Translations under genes and position numbers: made by a program
Assembly (NCBI RefSeq): GCF_018919145.1
Contig: NZ_JAHLQJ010000007.1
Coordinates: 186,001-250,000 of the forward strand
Direction of reading: 5' to 3'
DNA: 64,000 bases
From: Paenibacillus brevis
Lineage (GTDB): Bacteria > Bacillota > Bacilli > Paenibacillales > Paenibacillaceae
Notes under the pieces: model-generated
Databases searched by the model: none
Seen by the model: only the letters and a program-made list of their open reading frames with translations
What the model was told of the DNA's origin: nothing
Shown here: positions 16,581-24,906 of the stretch, piece by piece
Layout: the number at the start of each line of letters is the position of its first letter
How positions within the stretch are numbered: position 1 is the first letter of the stretch

Positions 16581-18408
16581 ACTCAGAGTCTTTCAACTCA
16601 TCCGGAATGTCAATGGTTGTTATTAAGTATTGGAAATCTACCCTATCGTTTGTCTCAAGAATATCCTTTTCTAATTGAAGAATGAAGCTAAATATCCGCC
16701 TGTATACTTTAGGGTCAATATCATGCACATTGGGTGAATCATGTAATAAAAATTTTGGATGATTTGTATCCTCTGAAATCGCCAGCATAAGTAATGCCAA
16801 ATCAAAGGCAATTACTCTAAGTGGGAAAGATGCCGCGCCATCATCAATCCCATCTGTAGTTGTATGCTTGATTTCCAAAGATAAATTACCTTTTTTCTCG
16901 CTTCTTTTTAGCAACCCAACCCGGGTATTAGAAAACAAAAATTTTATCACTTCATTTACCTTTATTTGAAAGGATAATAACCTTTGATCAACTTCCTTCA
17001 GGATAGTAGCAATAGATTTATTGATATCCGTAAGTTTTTGCTTTGCCTCCTGCCAATCAGCGTAGTAAATTTCTACATCACTACTCAAATTTAATGAGTT
17101 ATTTAACTCCAAAAGCTCTTTACGATAGTTAGCAATAACCCCTTCTTTATCGTCTATTTGTTCAAGAATTTCGTTTACATCCTTTTTAAAGCTCGCGTCA
17201 ATGACATCTATCATTTGTTGTAATTCTCTTCGCTGCTCATTAAGTAACTTTATTTCTTCTTGATGAGACAAGGTTGATTCAAGCAATTCCTTCTTCTCGT
17301 TATTAAGTACGGTTTTAATCAAATTAACGGACTTATCTGACACCTGATTAATAGAATGCTTACACTTCTCATCCTGATCGCTAGAAAAGGGACGTAGACA
17401 CATTGGACATTGTTTATAATCATAGCGGTTCAAAAATTGAATTGCAGACTGAGCAATATCAATTTTCTCTAACTCCCCTTGAATTTCATTGATCGTTGCT
17501 TCATAATTTTTGATTCGATGACGATAAGTTATTACCTTATTTTTGATTTGTGTAAGTTCATTGAACAACCCTACACGTCGCTCGTTTTCCACATCTTTTA
17601 TTTTATTTATATTCACTAATTGGTCTTTAAAATGAATCAAAACATTGTTATTCTTAGAAATCTCATTTTCAATTGATATTTTTCGACTGTGTAGTTCGAT
17701 ATCAGATTGCTTTTGCTTATGTTTAGCGTATTTCGCAATTACGTTGTAAGCTTTCTGCTTTTCAGTTACTGTTTCTGATGCATCTACTTGACGAATCTCT
17801 AAGTCTGTTTTTTCTGGAGTAAGTAAATTTATTAAGAACTCAATTCTTTTTCGCCTTACTGGAGCTTTTTCATAATAGTTTGCTGGCTTGGTTAATTCCT
17901 GAAACCCACCAACCTGATCTCTAATTAATAAAGGTACAATTTGTCGCCATGAAATAATTTTCTTTTTATTATATTTATTTCTTCCCTGATACAGCTCATC
18001 TTCAAGGAATGAACAATACTCTCTTACGCCATAATCTTTATGCTGGAATTCTTCCCCTTCCAGTAAGGCGTCTGTAATCCAGTCTTTATATAAGGTGATG
18101 TTCTCCTTATTCACTACGCTTCTCAAAACAGTATACTCTTGAGAACCAATGGAAAACTCTAGGTAAAGCATCATCTTTTCCATACGAATTTTGGCGTTCT
18201 GCTTATCATCTGGAAGAAAAGACTCTCTACCCAACCCATAATCAATTAAGTCCACAAATGTAGTTTTACCCACGCTATTCCTAGTTTGTATATTTACATC
18301 TTCTATATCTTTAGCTAGTATTATATTGAGACCTTTTCTAAAAGTTATATCTATTTCTTTTTCCGAAGGGTGCACAAGCAGTCTATTAATAAATAATGAT
18401 TTAATCAT
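16519..18408 (-). CDS. DUF2326/SMC-like ABC ATPase (ABC-3C type)
   Basis: A 629-residue SMC/Rad50-like ATPase. The N-terminal Walker A is RNSVGKTTF near residue 45. Two long coiled-coil arms (about 210-320 and 370-520) surround a zinc-hook CPMC motif near 338. The C-terminal ATPase half (about 540-629) carries the Walker B-like FLLHDSP and a following acidic turn. This order matches DUF2326-containing ABC ATPases of ABC-three-component conflict systems. The gene starts two bases before the stop of the previous gene, with a GGGGGG site. It would sense a DNA or nucleoprotein signal and license the associated effector; that role comes from family knowledge, not from this sequence. Confidence 0.75.
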   Translation of the reverse strand: MIKSLFINRLLVHPSEKEIDITFRKGLNIILAKDIEDVNIQTRNSVGKTTFVDLIDYGLGRESFLPDDKQNAKIRMEKMMLYLEFSIGSQEYTVLRSVVNKENITLYKDWITDALLEGEEFQHKDYGVREYCSFLEDELYQGRNKYNKKKIISWRQIVPLLIRDQVGGFQELTKPANYYEKAPVRRKRIEFLINLLTPEKTDLEIRQVDASETVTEKQKAYNVIAKYAKHKQKQSDIELHSRKISIENEISKNNNVLIHFKDQLVNINKIKDVENERRVGLFNELTQIKNKVITYRHRIKNYEATINEIQGELEKIDIAQSAIQFLNRYDYKQCPMCLRPFSSDQDEKCKHSINQVSDKSVNLIKTVLNNEKKELLESTLSHQEEIKLLNEQRRELQQMIDVIDASFKKDVNEILEQIDDKEGVIANYRKELLELNNSLNLSSDVEIYYADWQEAKQKLTDINKSIATILKEVDQRLLSFQIKVNEVIKFLFSNTRVGLLKRSEKKGNLSLEIKHTTTDGIDDGAASFPLRVIAFDLALLMLAISEDTNHPKFLLHDSPNVHDIDPKVYRRIFSFILQLEKDILETNDRVDFQYLITTIDIPDELKDSEYVRLTLDNSGERGKLFGFTY

Positions 18409-18409
18409 T

Positions 18410-18910
18410 TCATGCCCCCCCAATAATTTGATGAATTTTTCGATTTAAGCTATCCAAAGGCACTTCTTTAATTAGCTTCGATATAAAGTACGATTTATGA
18501 AGAATCGTTTTATATTGCTCACCAATTAACAGTTTCTTAACGTCTTCCTTCACTTCATCCTTAAGAGCTATGTAATGTTCATTTGAGACAATCAATTCCC
18601 GCGATAATAATTCTTTAAGCCCACTCAAGAATCGACTATTATACTTCTCAAATATAATACCAGAAAGCATTGTATCCAAATTGTTGGTCTCCCATTCGGG
18701 CACTAAAGACAGGAACTCTTTCTTATCCTCAAAAGTGAGCAATTCGCTTGTAACGTTTACGAATCTAAACAAGTACATCGCTGTTGCGACCTGATCCAAA
18801 GTTGATTTCCCCAAATAATTCATTAATGACAATAAATAAACTCCATTTAAGGCACTGTTTTCTTCGATGTTTTGTAAATCTCCTTCTGCCGTAATATCAC
18901 GTTCACTCAT
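18410..18910 (-). CDS. ABC-3C middle-component-like protein
   Basis: A 166-residue helical protein. It has the size, position and style of middle components of ABC-3C systems: small, winged-helix-like, and encoded directly before the ABC ATPase. The stretch LNGVYLLSLMNYLGKSTLDQ looks like the first helices of such a domain. The ATG has GAGGG seven bases upstream; a GTG four codons earlier overlaps the previous stop. I assign it by gene order and length and see no catalytic motif. Confidence 0.55.
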   Translation of the reverse strand: MSERDITAEGDLQNIEENSALNGVYLLSLMNYLGKSTLDQVATAMYLFRFVNVTSELLTFEDKKEFLSLVPEWETNNLDTMLSGIIFEKYNSRFLSGLKELLSRELIVSNEHYIALKDEVKEDVKKLLIGEQYKTILHKSYFISKLIKEVPLDSLNRKIHQIIGGA

Positions 18911-18918
18911 AATTTCCC

Positions 18919-19665
18919 TCACTCATTAAATATTAGGCACTGAAAAGTAGTGTCGAATATCACACCATAAATTTGATCTTCAATATCTTCCCTTTGTTGA
19001 AATTCTTGAGGCAAAATATTAAACAACTCATTTACTAATTCATTTAGTCTGTAGTCTGCATTATATTCGTCTGGAGGAAATCTTCCAAGAATACGTTTCG
19101 AATAGAATTTTTGAACCTTTTCGCTTAACAGAACAAAATGATCTTCGAAACCGAGTTTCTTTGCCTTTCTTTTTAAAACGCCATTATCATTCTTCGATCT
19201 GATTGCCAGAGCTTGATTTGTTGGAGAAAATTTAGCTCTATTCTTCAACTTATCATGAAATTCTGTAAAATCTTCAACCGTTCCCTTCGATAAATTAGGC
19301 GCGGCTGGCTCTTCTATTGCATTTATTTCATCTAGTTTTTCAAGTAGTACTGAATATAATTTGGAAAGTTGGATGGCAATATGTGCATCCAGTTTACTTA
19401 TATTCGTAGTACCAAATTGAGCATTTTTGCTTCTCATCTTCTCTATTTCAAAACCTAACTCCAGACTCACCCCATACCGCACCGCGCATGTAACGAGGGC
19501 ATCAGCCCTTTGCGGATTATTATGTCCTTCCCCAAAAATGTCCTCTGGATTTTGATTTATTGAACGCGCTAAACTGCGCCAATCATAACTTTGAAGATTC
19601 ATCTCGCATAATGATTGAATTATACTTTGTTGTTCTCTAGGAGATGGTGTTTGGCTACTTAACAT
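18919..19665 (-). CDS. ABC-3C system protein with N-terminal adaptor-like domain
   Basis: A 248-residue protein, first gene of the operon. Residues about 10-70 (REQQSIIQSLCEMNLQSYD then WRSLARSINQNPEDIFGE) resemble the helical effector-associated domains that link conflict proteins. The C-terminal 90 residues (KVQKFYSKRILGRFPPDEYN onward) look like an ABC-3C C-terminal domain. It therefore probably bridges the effector with similar N-terminal helices (last gene) to the ABC ATPase. The ATG has an AGGA site six bases upstream; an in-frame start six codons earlier is possible. The 3' end lies 9 bases past the next gene's start codon, so the genes are coupled. Confidence 0.55.
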   Translation of the reverse strand: MLSSQTPSPREQQSIIQSLCEMNLQSYDWRSLARSINQNPEDIFGEGHNNPQRADALVTCAVRYGVSLELGFEIEKMRSKNAQFGTTNISKLDAHIAIQLSKLYSVLLEKLDEINAIEEPAAPNLSKGTVEDFTEFHDKLKNRAKFSPTNQALAIRSKNDNGVLKRKAKKLGFEDHFVLLSEKVQKFYSKRILGRFPPDEYNADYRLNELVNELFNILPQEFQQREDIEDQIYGVIFDTTFQCLIFNE

Positions 19666-20039
19666 TACTATTCCTCTCTCCACAAATTATTGACCTTCAT
19701 TGCGTCATGTATTAGGTCAATTTTACTATGAGACGACAATTTTATCTACTAGATCTTTCCACCCAAGAAAGCCTTCTCCATAGAATTCCGTAAATATTCG
19801 AAAGTAGCACCTGAACTATGGCATTAATGAGTTCGTTAATACTCGCCATTGAATAACCACCTTTTTCAAGTGTTACTACCAATGTATATTGTCTAATGGA
19901 TGACATCCTAAATTGTCTTAATTTAGACGGTAATGGTCCGAGGCTGTTCTACAATAACTACTCAACATTTTCTCTATACATTTGACTGATGAATTACAAC
20001 AAGTTACACTCTGATCATCAGCTTCGTATATCTCGTAAA
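19666..20039. other. Upstream region of the ABC-3C-type operon
   Basis: About 375 bases between the operon and the end of the cassette array; the operon promoter should lie here. A minus-strand frame of 54 codons runs from an ATG at 19906 to a stop at 19742 (beginning MSSIRQYTLVVTLEKGGYS). It lacks a clear ribosome site; it could be a small regulator or a gene relic, and I do not call it as a gene. Confidence 0.4.
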
Positions 20040-20232
20040 AATCAGGTGCGTATTTCCTATTCTGCGCATAACCCACGAACGCCTGATTCGTATATCTGGG
20101 CTGAAAAAATCAAAGTTATGCGAAGGCAAAGCACCAAAAACGAAGTGAGGACATGAGATGATCCCTTGCTGTACAAGGGATCACGGGATTTTTAAAGGGT
20201 CGAAAAATGGTTCGCATAATATAGTGTTATAA
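20040..20232 (-). repeat. Degenerate attC-like site closing the cassette array
   Basis: The right part ends in GTTATAAGATGTTGG at 20226-20240, which matches the start of the kinase cassette (reverse complement of 20858-20872), as expected for its own attC. Inside are GCATAAC (20066-20072), GTTATGCGAA (20115-20124) and TTCGCATAA (20212-20220), which pair with each other. The left inverse core is not clear, so this terminal site is altered or is two overlapping sites. Confidence 0.5.
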
Positions 20233-20269
20233 GATGTTGGCGCCTTCTTGAATTACTTACACACGCACT

Positions 20270-20869
20270 TTATAAATGAAATGTATCCTTAATAATTCTT
20301 GCGACTTCATCTGCACTTAAATTTGTATTATCAATTCTCAAATAGTTTTCTCTTGTAATTTCTCCTTTATAGGAGTTGAGTCTATGTTTTTCCACCGTAT
20401 TGATCAAGTCCCTTTCAGATTGTTCAACATTTCTTTTTGTTGGTTTTTGATCAAGTCTAAAAGCCGTTGTATTTCGTAATACTCTTACTTCTATATTTGC
20501 CTCTAATTCAACAAAATAGATTTCAGCACCCTTCGATTCAAAAATATCACATGTTTGTTTAACAAATTCCCAGTCTGCTTCTAGATCAAGTCCCCATACG
20601 TAAGTAAAAATAAGCCCATATTGGTTGCTATTTGAGAACGATTCAAAAAGCTCTCTTCTTACGATACTAGATAATCTCCATGTTTCGCTACTGAAACCAA
20701 AGAAGGGGTGGAACAACTCAATCGACATGTGATTATGAAACAATTTCAATTCGGTTATTTTCGTTAATTCATGACCAACCGTCATCTTACCGACGGCCTG
20801 GGGTCCAAATAATAATATGAACTTAATAAAACTCACTCCTGCTCTTAAGATCTTGCGCCAATTTCTCAT
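20270..20869 (-). CDS. P-loop kinase-like protein (cassette gene)
   Basis: A protein of about 199 residues with Walker A GPQAVGKMT close to the N-terminus, resembling small shikimate/adenylate-kinase-like ATPases of unknown substrate found in Bacilli. Conserved-looking features include an NHMSIELF helix after the P-loop and an Arg-rich lid region (RVLRNTTAFRLD). The start is uncertain. The ATG given lies inside the core of the preceding attC-like site (GTTATGA), giving an N-terminal extension of about 15 residues. The family would start at about IKFILLFG, where the codon is ATT eight bases after AGGAG, or at the GTG at 20836. The gene is the last cassette of the array. Confidence 0.65.
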   Translation of the reverse strand: MRNWRKILRAGVSFIKFILLFGPQAVGKMTVGHELTKITELKLFHNHMSIELFHPFFGFSSETWRLSSIVRRELFESFSNSNQYGLIFTYVWGLDLEADWEFVKQTCDIFESKGAEIYFVELEANIEVRVLRNTTAFRLDQKPTKRNVEQSERDLINTVEKHRLNSYKGEITRENYLRIDNTNLSADEVARIIKDTFHL

Positions 20870-21000
20870 AACGTTCTTGTATTCACGAAACGCCCCAGCC
20901 ATAGATAGCTCTTATCTTAGGCTGGGGCGTTTGTTGTCAAAATATTCTTCTATGCTTTCACAAGGAGCGAATGCCCCGCAGCGTAGATGTATTGTTATGA
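20866..21000 (-). repeat. attC-like site of the protease cassette
   Basis: Bounded by TCATAAC (20866-20872) and GTTATGA (20994-21000), perfect inverse repeats. The left arm continues GTTCTTGTATTCACG. An internal GC-rich hairpin, ACGCCCCAGCC/GGCTGGGGCGT, follows. The first ~75 bases are almost identical to the site at 24907-25050. Confidence 0.8.
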
Positions 21001-21050
21001 TGTTGGCGACTTCTCCGATTCCTCTTATTAATGTCATTCATTCTATATTG

Positions 21051-21422
21051 TTAAGTACGCAATTCTAGTGTTTTCAAGTCAATAATAAAGCTGTGTTGTT
21101 TAAGAATATCCAATCCGAGTAACCCCTTATGATCCTTTGGCAGTATACCAACATCTATTTCTATATTTTCAATGCTTCTTGTACCTATTTCAACCCTGTC
21201 CATAATTTTTGTGTAGAAAGAAACGCTTCCCCCAATCCCGTATGCCTCATAAATAGAATCCCCCGTTTCGTAGGTCACACCTATTTCCTCCAAGATATCA
21301 GGACTAAATATAGTATGTGAGGATCCAGTATCTATAATCACATCATCTATTCTTAATGTTCTTTCTCTAAATGTAACGGTAAGCGACGTCGTAATTAACT
21401 GTCCATCATAGTTAATTTTCAT
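21051..21422 (-). CDS. Retropepsin-like (clan AA) aspartic protease
   Basis: A 123-residue protein with the catalytic triad-like motif IIDTGSSHTIF at about residues 29-39 and a C-terminal hydrophobic LLGLDIL (about 100-106). Both are hallmarks of single-domain retropepsin-like aspartic proteases, which act as homodimers. There is no signal peptide, so it probably acts in the cytoplasm. It overlaps the 3' end of the 85-residue gene upstream by 11 bases and has no strong ribosome site of its own, suggesting translational coupling. The two genes share one cassette. The substrate is unknown; the partner could be an inhibitor or target. Confidence 0.75.
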   Translation of the reverse strand: MKINYDGQLITTSLTVTFRERTLRIDDVIIDTGSSHTIFSPDILEEIGVTYETGDSIYEAYGIGGSVSFYTKIMDRVEIGTRSIENIEIDVGILPKDHKGLLGLDILKQHSFIIDLKTLELRT

Positions 21423-21669
21423 TACTACTACGTCTCACTCTTATTAATGGGTCCCGGCGAAGATGGATCACAAATTCTTGATTTGAAGTATGGTATACCA
21501 AATTCCCAGGCTCTGCTTGAAAAAACTCTTTATTAGCCTCTTGCTCTGATATAGTGCGAATCGGTGCAACTTCATCTACTATTTTTTTGTTGCCTTCCTC
21601 ATGATAATTAAGTATGGACACCAGAACAAATTGGTCAGGAAACAATTCTCTTACTTCTTGCCATTTCAT
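21412..21669 (-). CDS. Small hypothetical protein paired with the aspartic protease
   Basis: An 85-residue soluble protein with a good GGGAGG site before its ATG (MKWQEVRELF...). It has a strand-rich centre (QFVLVSILNY, GNLVYHTSNQEFVIHLRR). I recognise no named family. Its stop lies inside the start of the protease gene, so the pair is co-translated. Such a small partner could control the protease. Confidence 0.6.
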   Translation of the reverse strand: MKWQEVRELFPDQFVLVSILNYHEEGNKKIVDEVAPIRTISEQEANKEFFQAEPGNLVYHTSNQEFVIHLRRDPLIRVRRSSNEN

Positions 21670-21779
21670 TCGTTCTACCTCCCACAAATTCTTTCCAGTT
21701 CTTTTCCTATCTTGATTTTATCATACTTATAGTTCAGCATTCTCATTGTATTTTATATCATCTTTTTTCCGCTGATTTC

Positions 21780-21940
21780 ATATAACGTTCCAGCATTTAC
21801 GAACTCAAGAACCTTAAGCCCAGCCGGGGCGGCCGCGACGCGGTTAGGTTCACATGGTTGTCGCCTGACTCCGCTCCTCGAAATTCCTCTCGCGATCAAG
21901 GATCGGCTTGCCGATCCGCCGCGTGAATGCATTGTTAGCT
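21780..21940 (-). repeat. attC-like site of the 212-aa cassette
   Basis: Bounded by ATATAAC (21780-21786) and GTTAGCT (21934-21940). Arms CAGCATTTACG and CGTGAATGCATT pair. The internal CTTAAGCCC...GGGCGGCCGCGACGCGGTTAGG block is shared with the site at 26016-26200. Confidence 0.75.
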
Positions 21941-21959
21941 GATGTAACTGTTCGTGATA

Positions 21960-22598
21960 TTACTGCATCCTTTCTCCCTCAAGTATAAACTTCAAAAACT
22001 TCCTACCGTACAAAGGTAGTTCGATATCTTCACGATCTTTATCTGATTCTATACCTCCAAGATCATTCCATGTCTTTTTAATACTGATTAGTCCATTGTT
22101 CTCCAATTTCCTATCTATATTTCTTATCAATGCATGCTCGTCACTTTCTAAGGAAAATAACATTTTTTCATCTGTTATGGCTGTCAGGTAAAAAAATCTC
22201 TTCAGGTCTATGTAGCGTAAATTTCTAAGCACATCATAGAAATTAATTATTACTGACTCATTACCATTCTGCTCTATAAATACATTCTCAAAGCCAGTAA
22301 GTATTAGATTTACTTTAGCATCTTCATGCTCTTCATATAGATCAGAGAAAATAATAGGAAAAATCCTTTGATTAATATAATCAGCCGATAAGATTGAATC
22401 CGCAGCTAAACTTGCTATCCTGTTAATTTTCTTGTCATGCTCTTTAAATCTTCGGATTAATCTATTTATTTTTATTGTTTGTAGAACCCTACCAAGATAG
22501 GGGACATAATCAATTCCATTCTCTATAATCTCTCCAAAATAAGGATTTATTGAAGATCCACTTTGAATAACTTCATTTAATAATCCTTGTTCGTTCAT
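21960..22598 (-). CDS. Hypothetical cassette protein
   Basis: A 212-residue protein with an AGGAG site seven bases before its ATG. It starts with a hydrophobic segment (PYFGEIIENGIDYVPYLGRV) followed by a basic helix (INRLIRRFKEHDKK) and is otherwise helical with a winged-helix-like C-terminus (RKLENNGLISIKKT). I do not recognise the family. It occupies one attC-delimited unit. Codon use is AT-rich. Confidence 0.5.
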   Translation of the reverse strand: MNEQGLLNEVIQSGSSINPYFGEIIENGIDYVPYLGRVLQTIKINRLIRRFKEHDKKINRIASLAADSILSADYINQRIFPIIFSDLYEEHEDAKVNLILTGFENVFIEQNGNESVIINFYDVLRNLRYIDLKRFFYLTAITDEKMLFSLESDEHALIRNIDRKLENNGLISIKKTWNDLGGIESDKDREDIELPLYGRKFLKFILEGERMQ

Positions 22599-22628
22599 CT
22601 ATTTCGCTCCTTTTATTACAGTTATTTC

Positions 22629-22766
22629 AGCTAACGTTCTTGTATTCACGACGTTCATTTCCCTTAGATATCTTTTATCTTAGTGAATGTGTCTGCTGCT
22701 CACCTTCTCCGAACCACCCCCTGCAGACCGAAGGCAGATGCCCGATGCGTGAACACTTTGTTAGCT
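22629..22766 (-). repeat. attC-like site of a near-empty cassette
   Basis: AGCTAAC (22629-22635) and GTTAGCT (22760-22766) are perfect inverse cores. The left arm reads GTTCTTGTATTCACG and the right GCGTGAACACTTT. Only about 30 bases separate it from the next attC remnant, so the unit has lost any gene. Confidence 0.75.
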
Positions 22767-22798
22767 GAAGCTATCCCTTCACCGAGTTACTCTCATTC

Positions 22799-22825
22799 TT
22801 CATCGTTCTTGTAAGGACGTTAGCT
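22799..22825 (-). repeat. Collapsed attC remnant
   Basis: The left-arm fragment CGTTCTTGTA (22803-22812) is followed almost directly by the right core GTTAGCT (22819-22825) and GAAATTATC. It looks like an attC with its centre deleted. Confidence 0.5.
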
Positions 22826-22888
22826 GAAATTATCCAAATACAGGTGAGTATTTATGTGGGGGCATCCTTCAAATACAAAGGTTAAAAA

Positions 22889-23125
22889 CTAAAAAAGAAA
22901 TATAAAGACTTATATCCTAAAGTCGAATTATTGGTTAATCAGTGGGATCCTAATAGTTTAATTGACAGCGGGGCTTCGAAAGATGAATACGATTGTATTT
23001 CAGTACAGTTAATTGACTTACTTATTCAAGGGAGGAAGAGTAGTGAAATATATGATCTTATTGTCCTTTATTCACAACCCCTCACTGCCTTAAGTGACCA
23101 ATGGGAACGACCGCGACTTGGTTAG
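22889..23125 (+). pseudogene. DUF1871-like gene fragment, opposite strand to other cassette genes
   Basis: An open frame reads LKKKYKDLYPKVELLVNQWD, then SLIDSGASKDEYDC, a close match in style to small DUF1871 proteins (WDP...G...KDEYD). A stop lies just before 22889, and the only allowed start inside is a TTG at 22931 with no ribosome site, so the true N-terminus is missing. The C-terminus runs into the truncated attC at 23068. It is therefore probably a fragment and not an expressed gene. All other cassette genes read on the minus strand. Confidence 0.6.
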
Positions 23126-23247
23126 GCAGTGCAGGGTTCTCCGGCTGAATATGCTTTACTGCTACTGAAATTACTTCAACCGAATCCGCTTCAAATTCTT
23201 CGGTCCGGACCAGGGCCGTAGGCCGCAGCGTAAATACGGTGTTATGT
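23068..23247 (-). repeat. Left-truncated attC-like site of the CHAP cassette
   Basis: The right core GTTATGT (23241-23247) follows the arm GCGTAAATACGGT. The left arm retains TTTATTCAC, but the inverse core is gone. The internal CACTGCC...GGCAGTG hairpin and the CTTAAGTGACC stretch align with the sites at 23821 and 29806. Confidence 0.65.
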
Positions 23248-23285
23248 AAAGTTATTGCCTTCTGAGAATGCGCTTTCAACATTCA

Positions 23286-23780
23286 CTAAAAAGAGTCATC
23301 GATTCTTATATATCCATTTATTTGATCTGCAGTCCTTTCAAATATTCCTGATTTATTATGAAAATTTCCTTCTGCCGTAATAATCTTATCTTGTTCAGTT
23401 CTTAATACGATTCCGATATGATCATTCGGTCCATTTCCCAAAATGTTGTCAAATACGATAAGATCACCTTTCTCTGGGAAAAACAAAAGTTCACTAATCG
23501 GATGATAAAAGCTATATAACTGCCCCCATTCTAACCATGCTTCTACCCACGCAAAATTTCTTGTTACTGGCTCTGGAAATCGAATAGGCAACTTGACGCC
23601 AGCTTCAACACAGCAATGATATACAAACGCAGCACACCAATCGAAACCTATGCTAGAGTTCTCTCTTGGAAAACAGTTAAGTATTGGTTCCAAATCCGGA
23701 CCATACTTATCTTCGTTACCTATCAATGGTCTTGAGGCTAGTCTTTCAGCAATTTCAGCTAGCAGCTCTCTTCTGCTCAC
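23286..23780 (-). CDS. CHAP-domain amidase/hydrolase (cassette gene)
   Basis: A 164-residue protein with a CHAP (NlpC/P60-related) cysteine-hydrolase pattern: the catalytic Cys in FDWCAAFVYHCC, a KGDLIVFD strand, the catalytic His in NDHIGIVLR, and a polar EGN turn. There is no signal peptide or membrane helix, so it is not an obvious secreted autolysin; it may act inside the cell or in a toxin-like way. The start codon is GTG, eight bases after GGAGG. It fills one attC-delimited unit. Confidence 0.75.
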   Translation of the reverse strand: MSRRELLAEIAERLASRPLIGNEDKYGPDLEPILNCFPRENSSIGFDWCAAFVYHCCVEAGVKLPIRFPEPVTRNFAWVEAWLEWGQLYSFYHPISELLFFPEKGDLIVFDNILGNGPNDHIGIVLRTEQDKIITAEGNFHNKSGIFERTADQINGYIRIDDSF

Positions 23781-23820
23781 AAGTTCTTTCCTCCTTGAGT
23801 TTTATCACTGCAATAATTTC

Positions 23821-23980
23821 ACATAACGTTTCTGTATTCCTGACGTTCAAGCGGCTTAAGTTACCAAAGGGAACGGGACCTTAGACTTAGCCGGTTGGAT
23901 TGTTGCCTGATTTCACTTCTCCGAACCCCCTCTTGGCAACCGAGGAGTGATAGCGACAAAGCAGGAATATCTTGTTATCA
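23821..23980 (-). repeat. attC-like site of the 289-aa cassette
   Basis: ACATAAC (23821-23827) and GTTATCA (23974-23980). Arms TCTGTATTCCTG and CAGGAATATCTT pair with extra unpaired bases on one side, the asymmetry expected of attC. The core continues GAAGTC, matching the left flank of the next site. Confidence 0.75.
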
Positions 23981-24004
23981 GAAGTCACTATTCTACTTCA
24001 TATA

Positions 24005-24874
24005 TTATAATATTTCCATGTATGTATTTTCTTTCAAAAATATCTTTAATTCAGGGTTATATTGGTTTAGATGTTCATCAAAAAAATCTTGAATAAAACT
24101 AGCTATCCAATACTGACTACCTTCGGGTGGTGTCATATTTGAATCTAAAAACATAATATGATCAATAGACATAATGTAATGCGGTTTGATTAGTACAAGT
24201 AAAACAACTACTATATTTAATATGAAACTAACCTTGTTTCGTAACTCTATAAATACTTGATCTATTTCATTTGAACTAAGAATTTTATAATTTTGCCTAC
24301 AATATTTTCTACCATTATTATGCACAAAATTATTAAGCTTTTTATTTATTATTCTCCATTCTTCTTCAAGTTTATAGTTGTTGATTAAATCATTAACTAT
24401 CTTATTCTTCTTGATGTATGATAATGCATGTCTACTAATATAAAAATCTTTTAAATTGTTATTATTCCATTTGATAAAAAAATTAAGATTCTTCGTGAAT
24501 AATTCGAGTTCTTTTTTGTCTGCTTGATCACTCAATATTATTTGGTGATTATTATCTAGCTCTAACACAAATAAATAAAAAAACAAATCATCATTCAGTT
24601 TTCTAATCAATATATTGGCATCAGAAAAATTACCTATGTTAACACACTCTTTTATACTTTTCAATGTATACATAGCTGACTCTAAATGATCATGCTGATA
24701 GAGATAAGATTTTCCCTTAAGTATAAACATTACTATAGTATTATTGATAAGATCGGTAATCCTATCTATAAGTTTAATATAATAATCAAATAACGTTATT
24801 ATATTATTAAATTCTGGATGAGCCTTAATAATATTACTTTTTCTTTCAAATGGATCTATATCAACAAATATCAT
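24005..24874 (-). CDS. Hypothetical cassette protein, possibly HEPN-related
   Basis: A 289-residue, very AT-rich and mostly helical protein. The segment LESAMYTLKSIKECVNIGNF followed by ANILIRKLNDDLFFYLFVLE resembles HEPN/DUF5677-type helical bundles, and NNFVHNNGR is reminiscent of the HEPN motif but lacks the expected Arg before the His. A hydrophobic helix near residue 220 (LNIVVVLLVLI) may span the membrane. The second of two close ATGs fits the AGGAG spacing. No function is assigned. Confidence 0.5.
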   Translation of the reverse strand: MIFVDIDPFERKSNIIKAHPEFNNIITLFDYYIKLIDRITDLINNTIVMFILKGKSYLYQHDHLESAMYTLKSIKECVNIGNFSDANILIRKLNDDLFFYLFVLELDNNHQIILSDQADKKELELFTKNLNFFIKWNNNNLKDFYISRHALSYIKKNKIVNDLINNYKLEEEWRIINKKLNNFVHNNGRKYCRQNYKILSSNEIDQVFIELRNKVSFILNIVVVLLVLIKPHYIMSIDHIMFLDSNMTPPEGSQYWIASFIQDFFDEHLNQYNPELKIFLKENTYMEIL

Positions 24875-24906
24875 AGGCATACTCTCCTTTACAGTTTAGT
24901 GATTTC

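Noticed and set aside
19742..19906. 54-codon minus-strand frame before the ABC-3C-type operon
   Set aside because: Reads like protein but lacks a ribosome site and a recognisable family; noted in the intergenic entry only.
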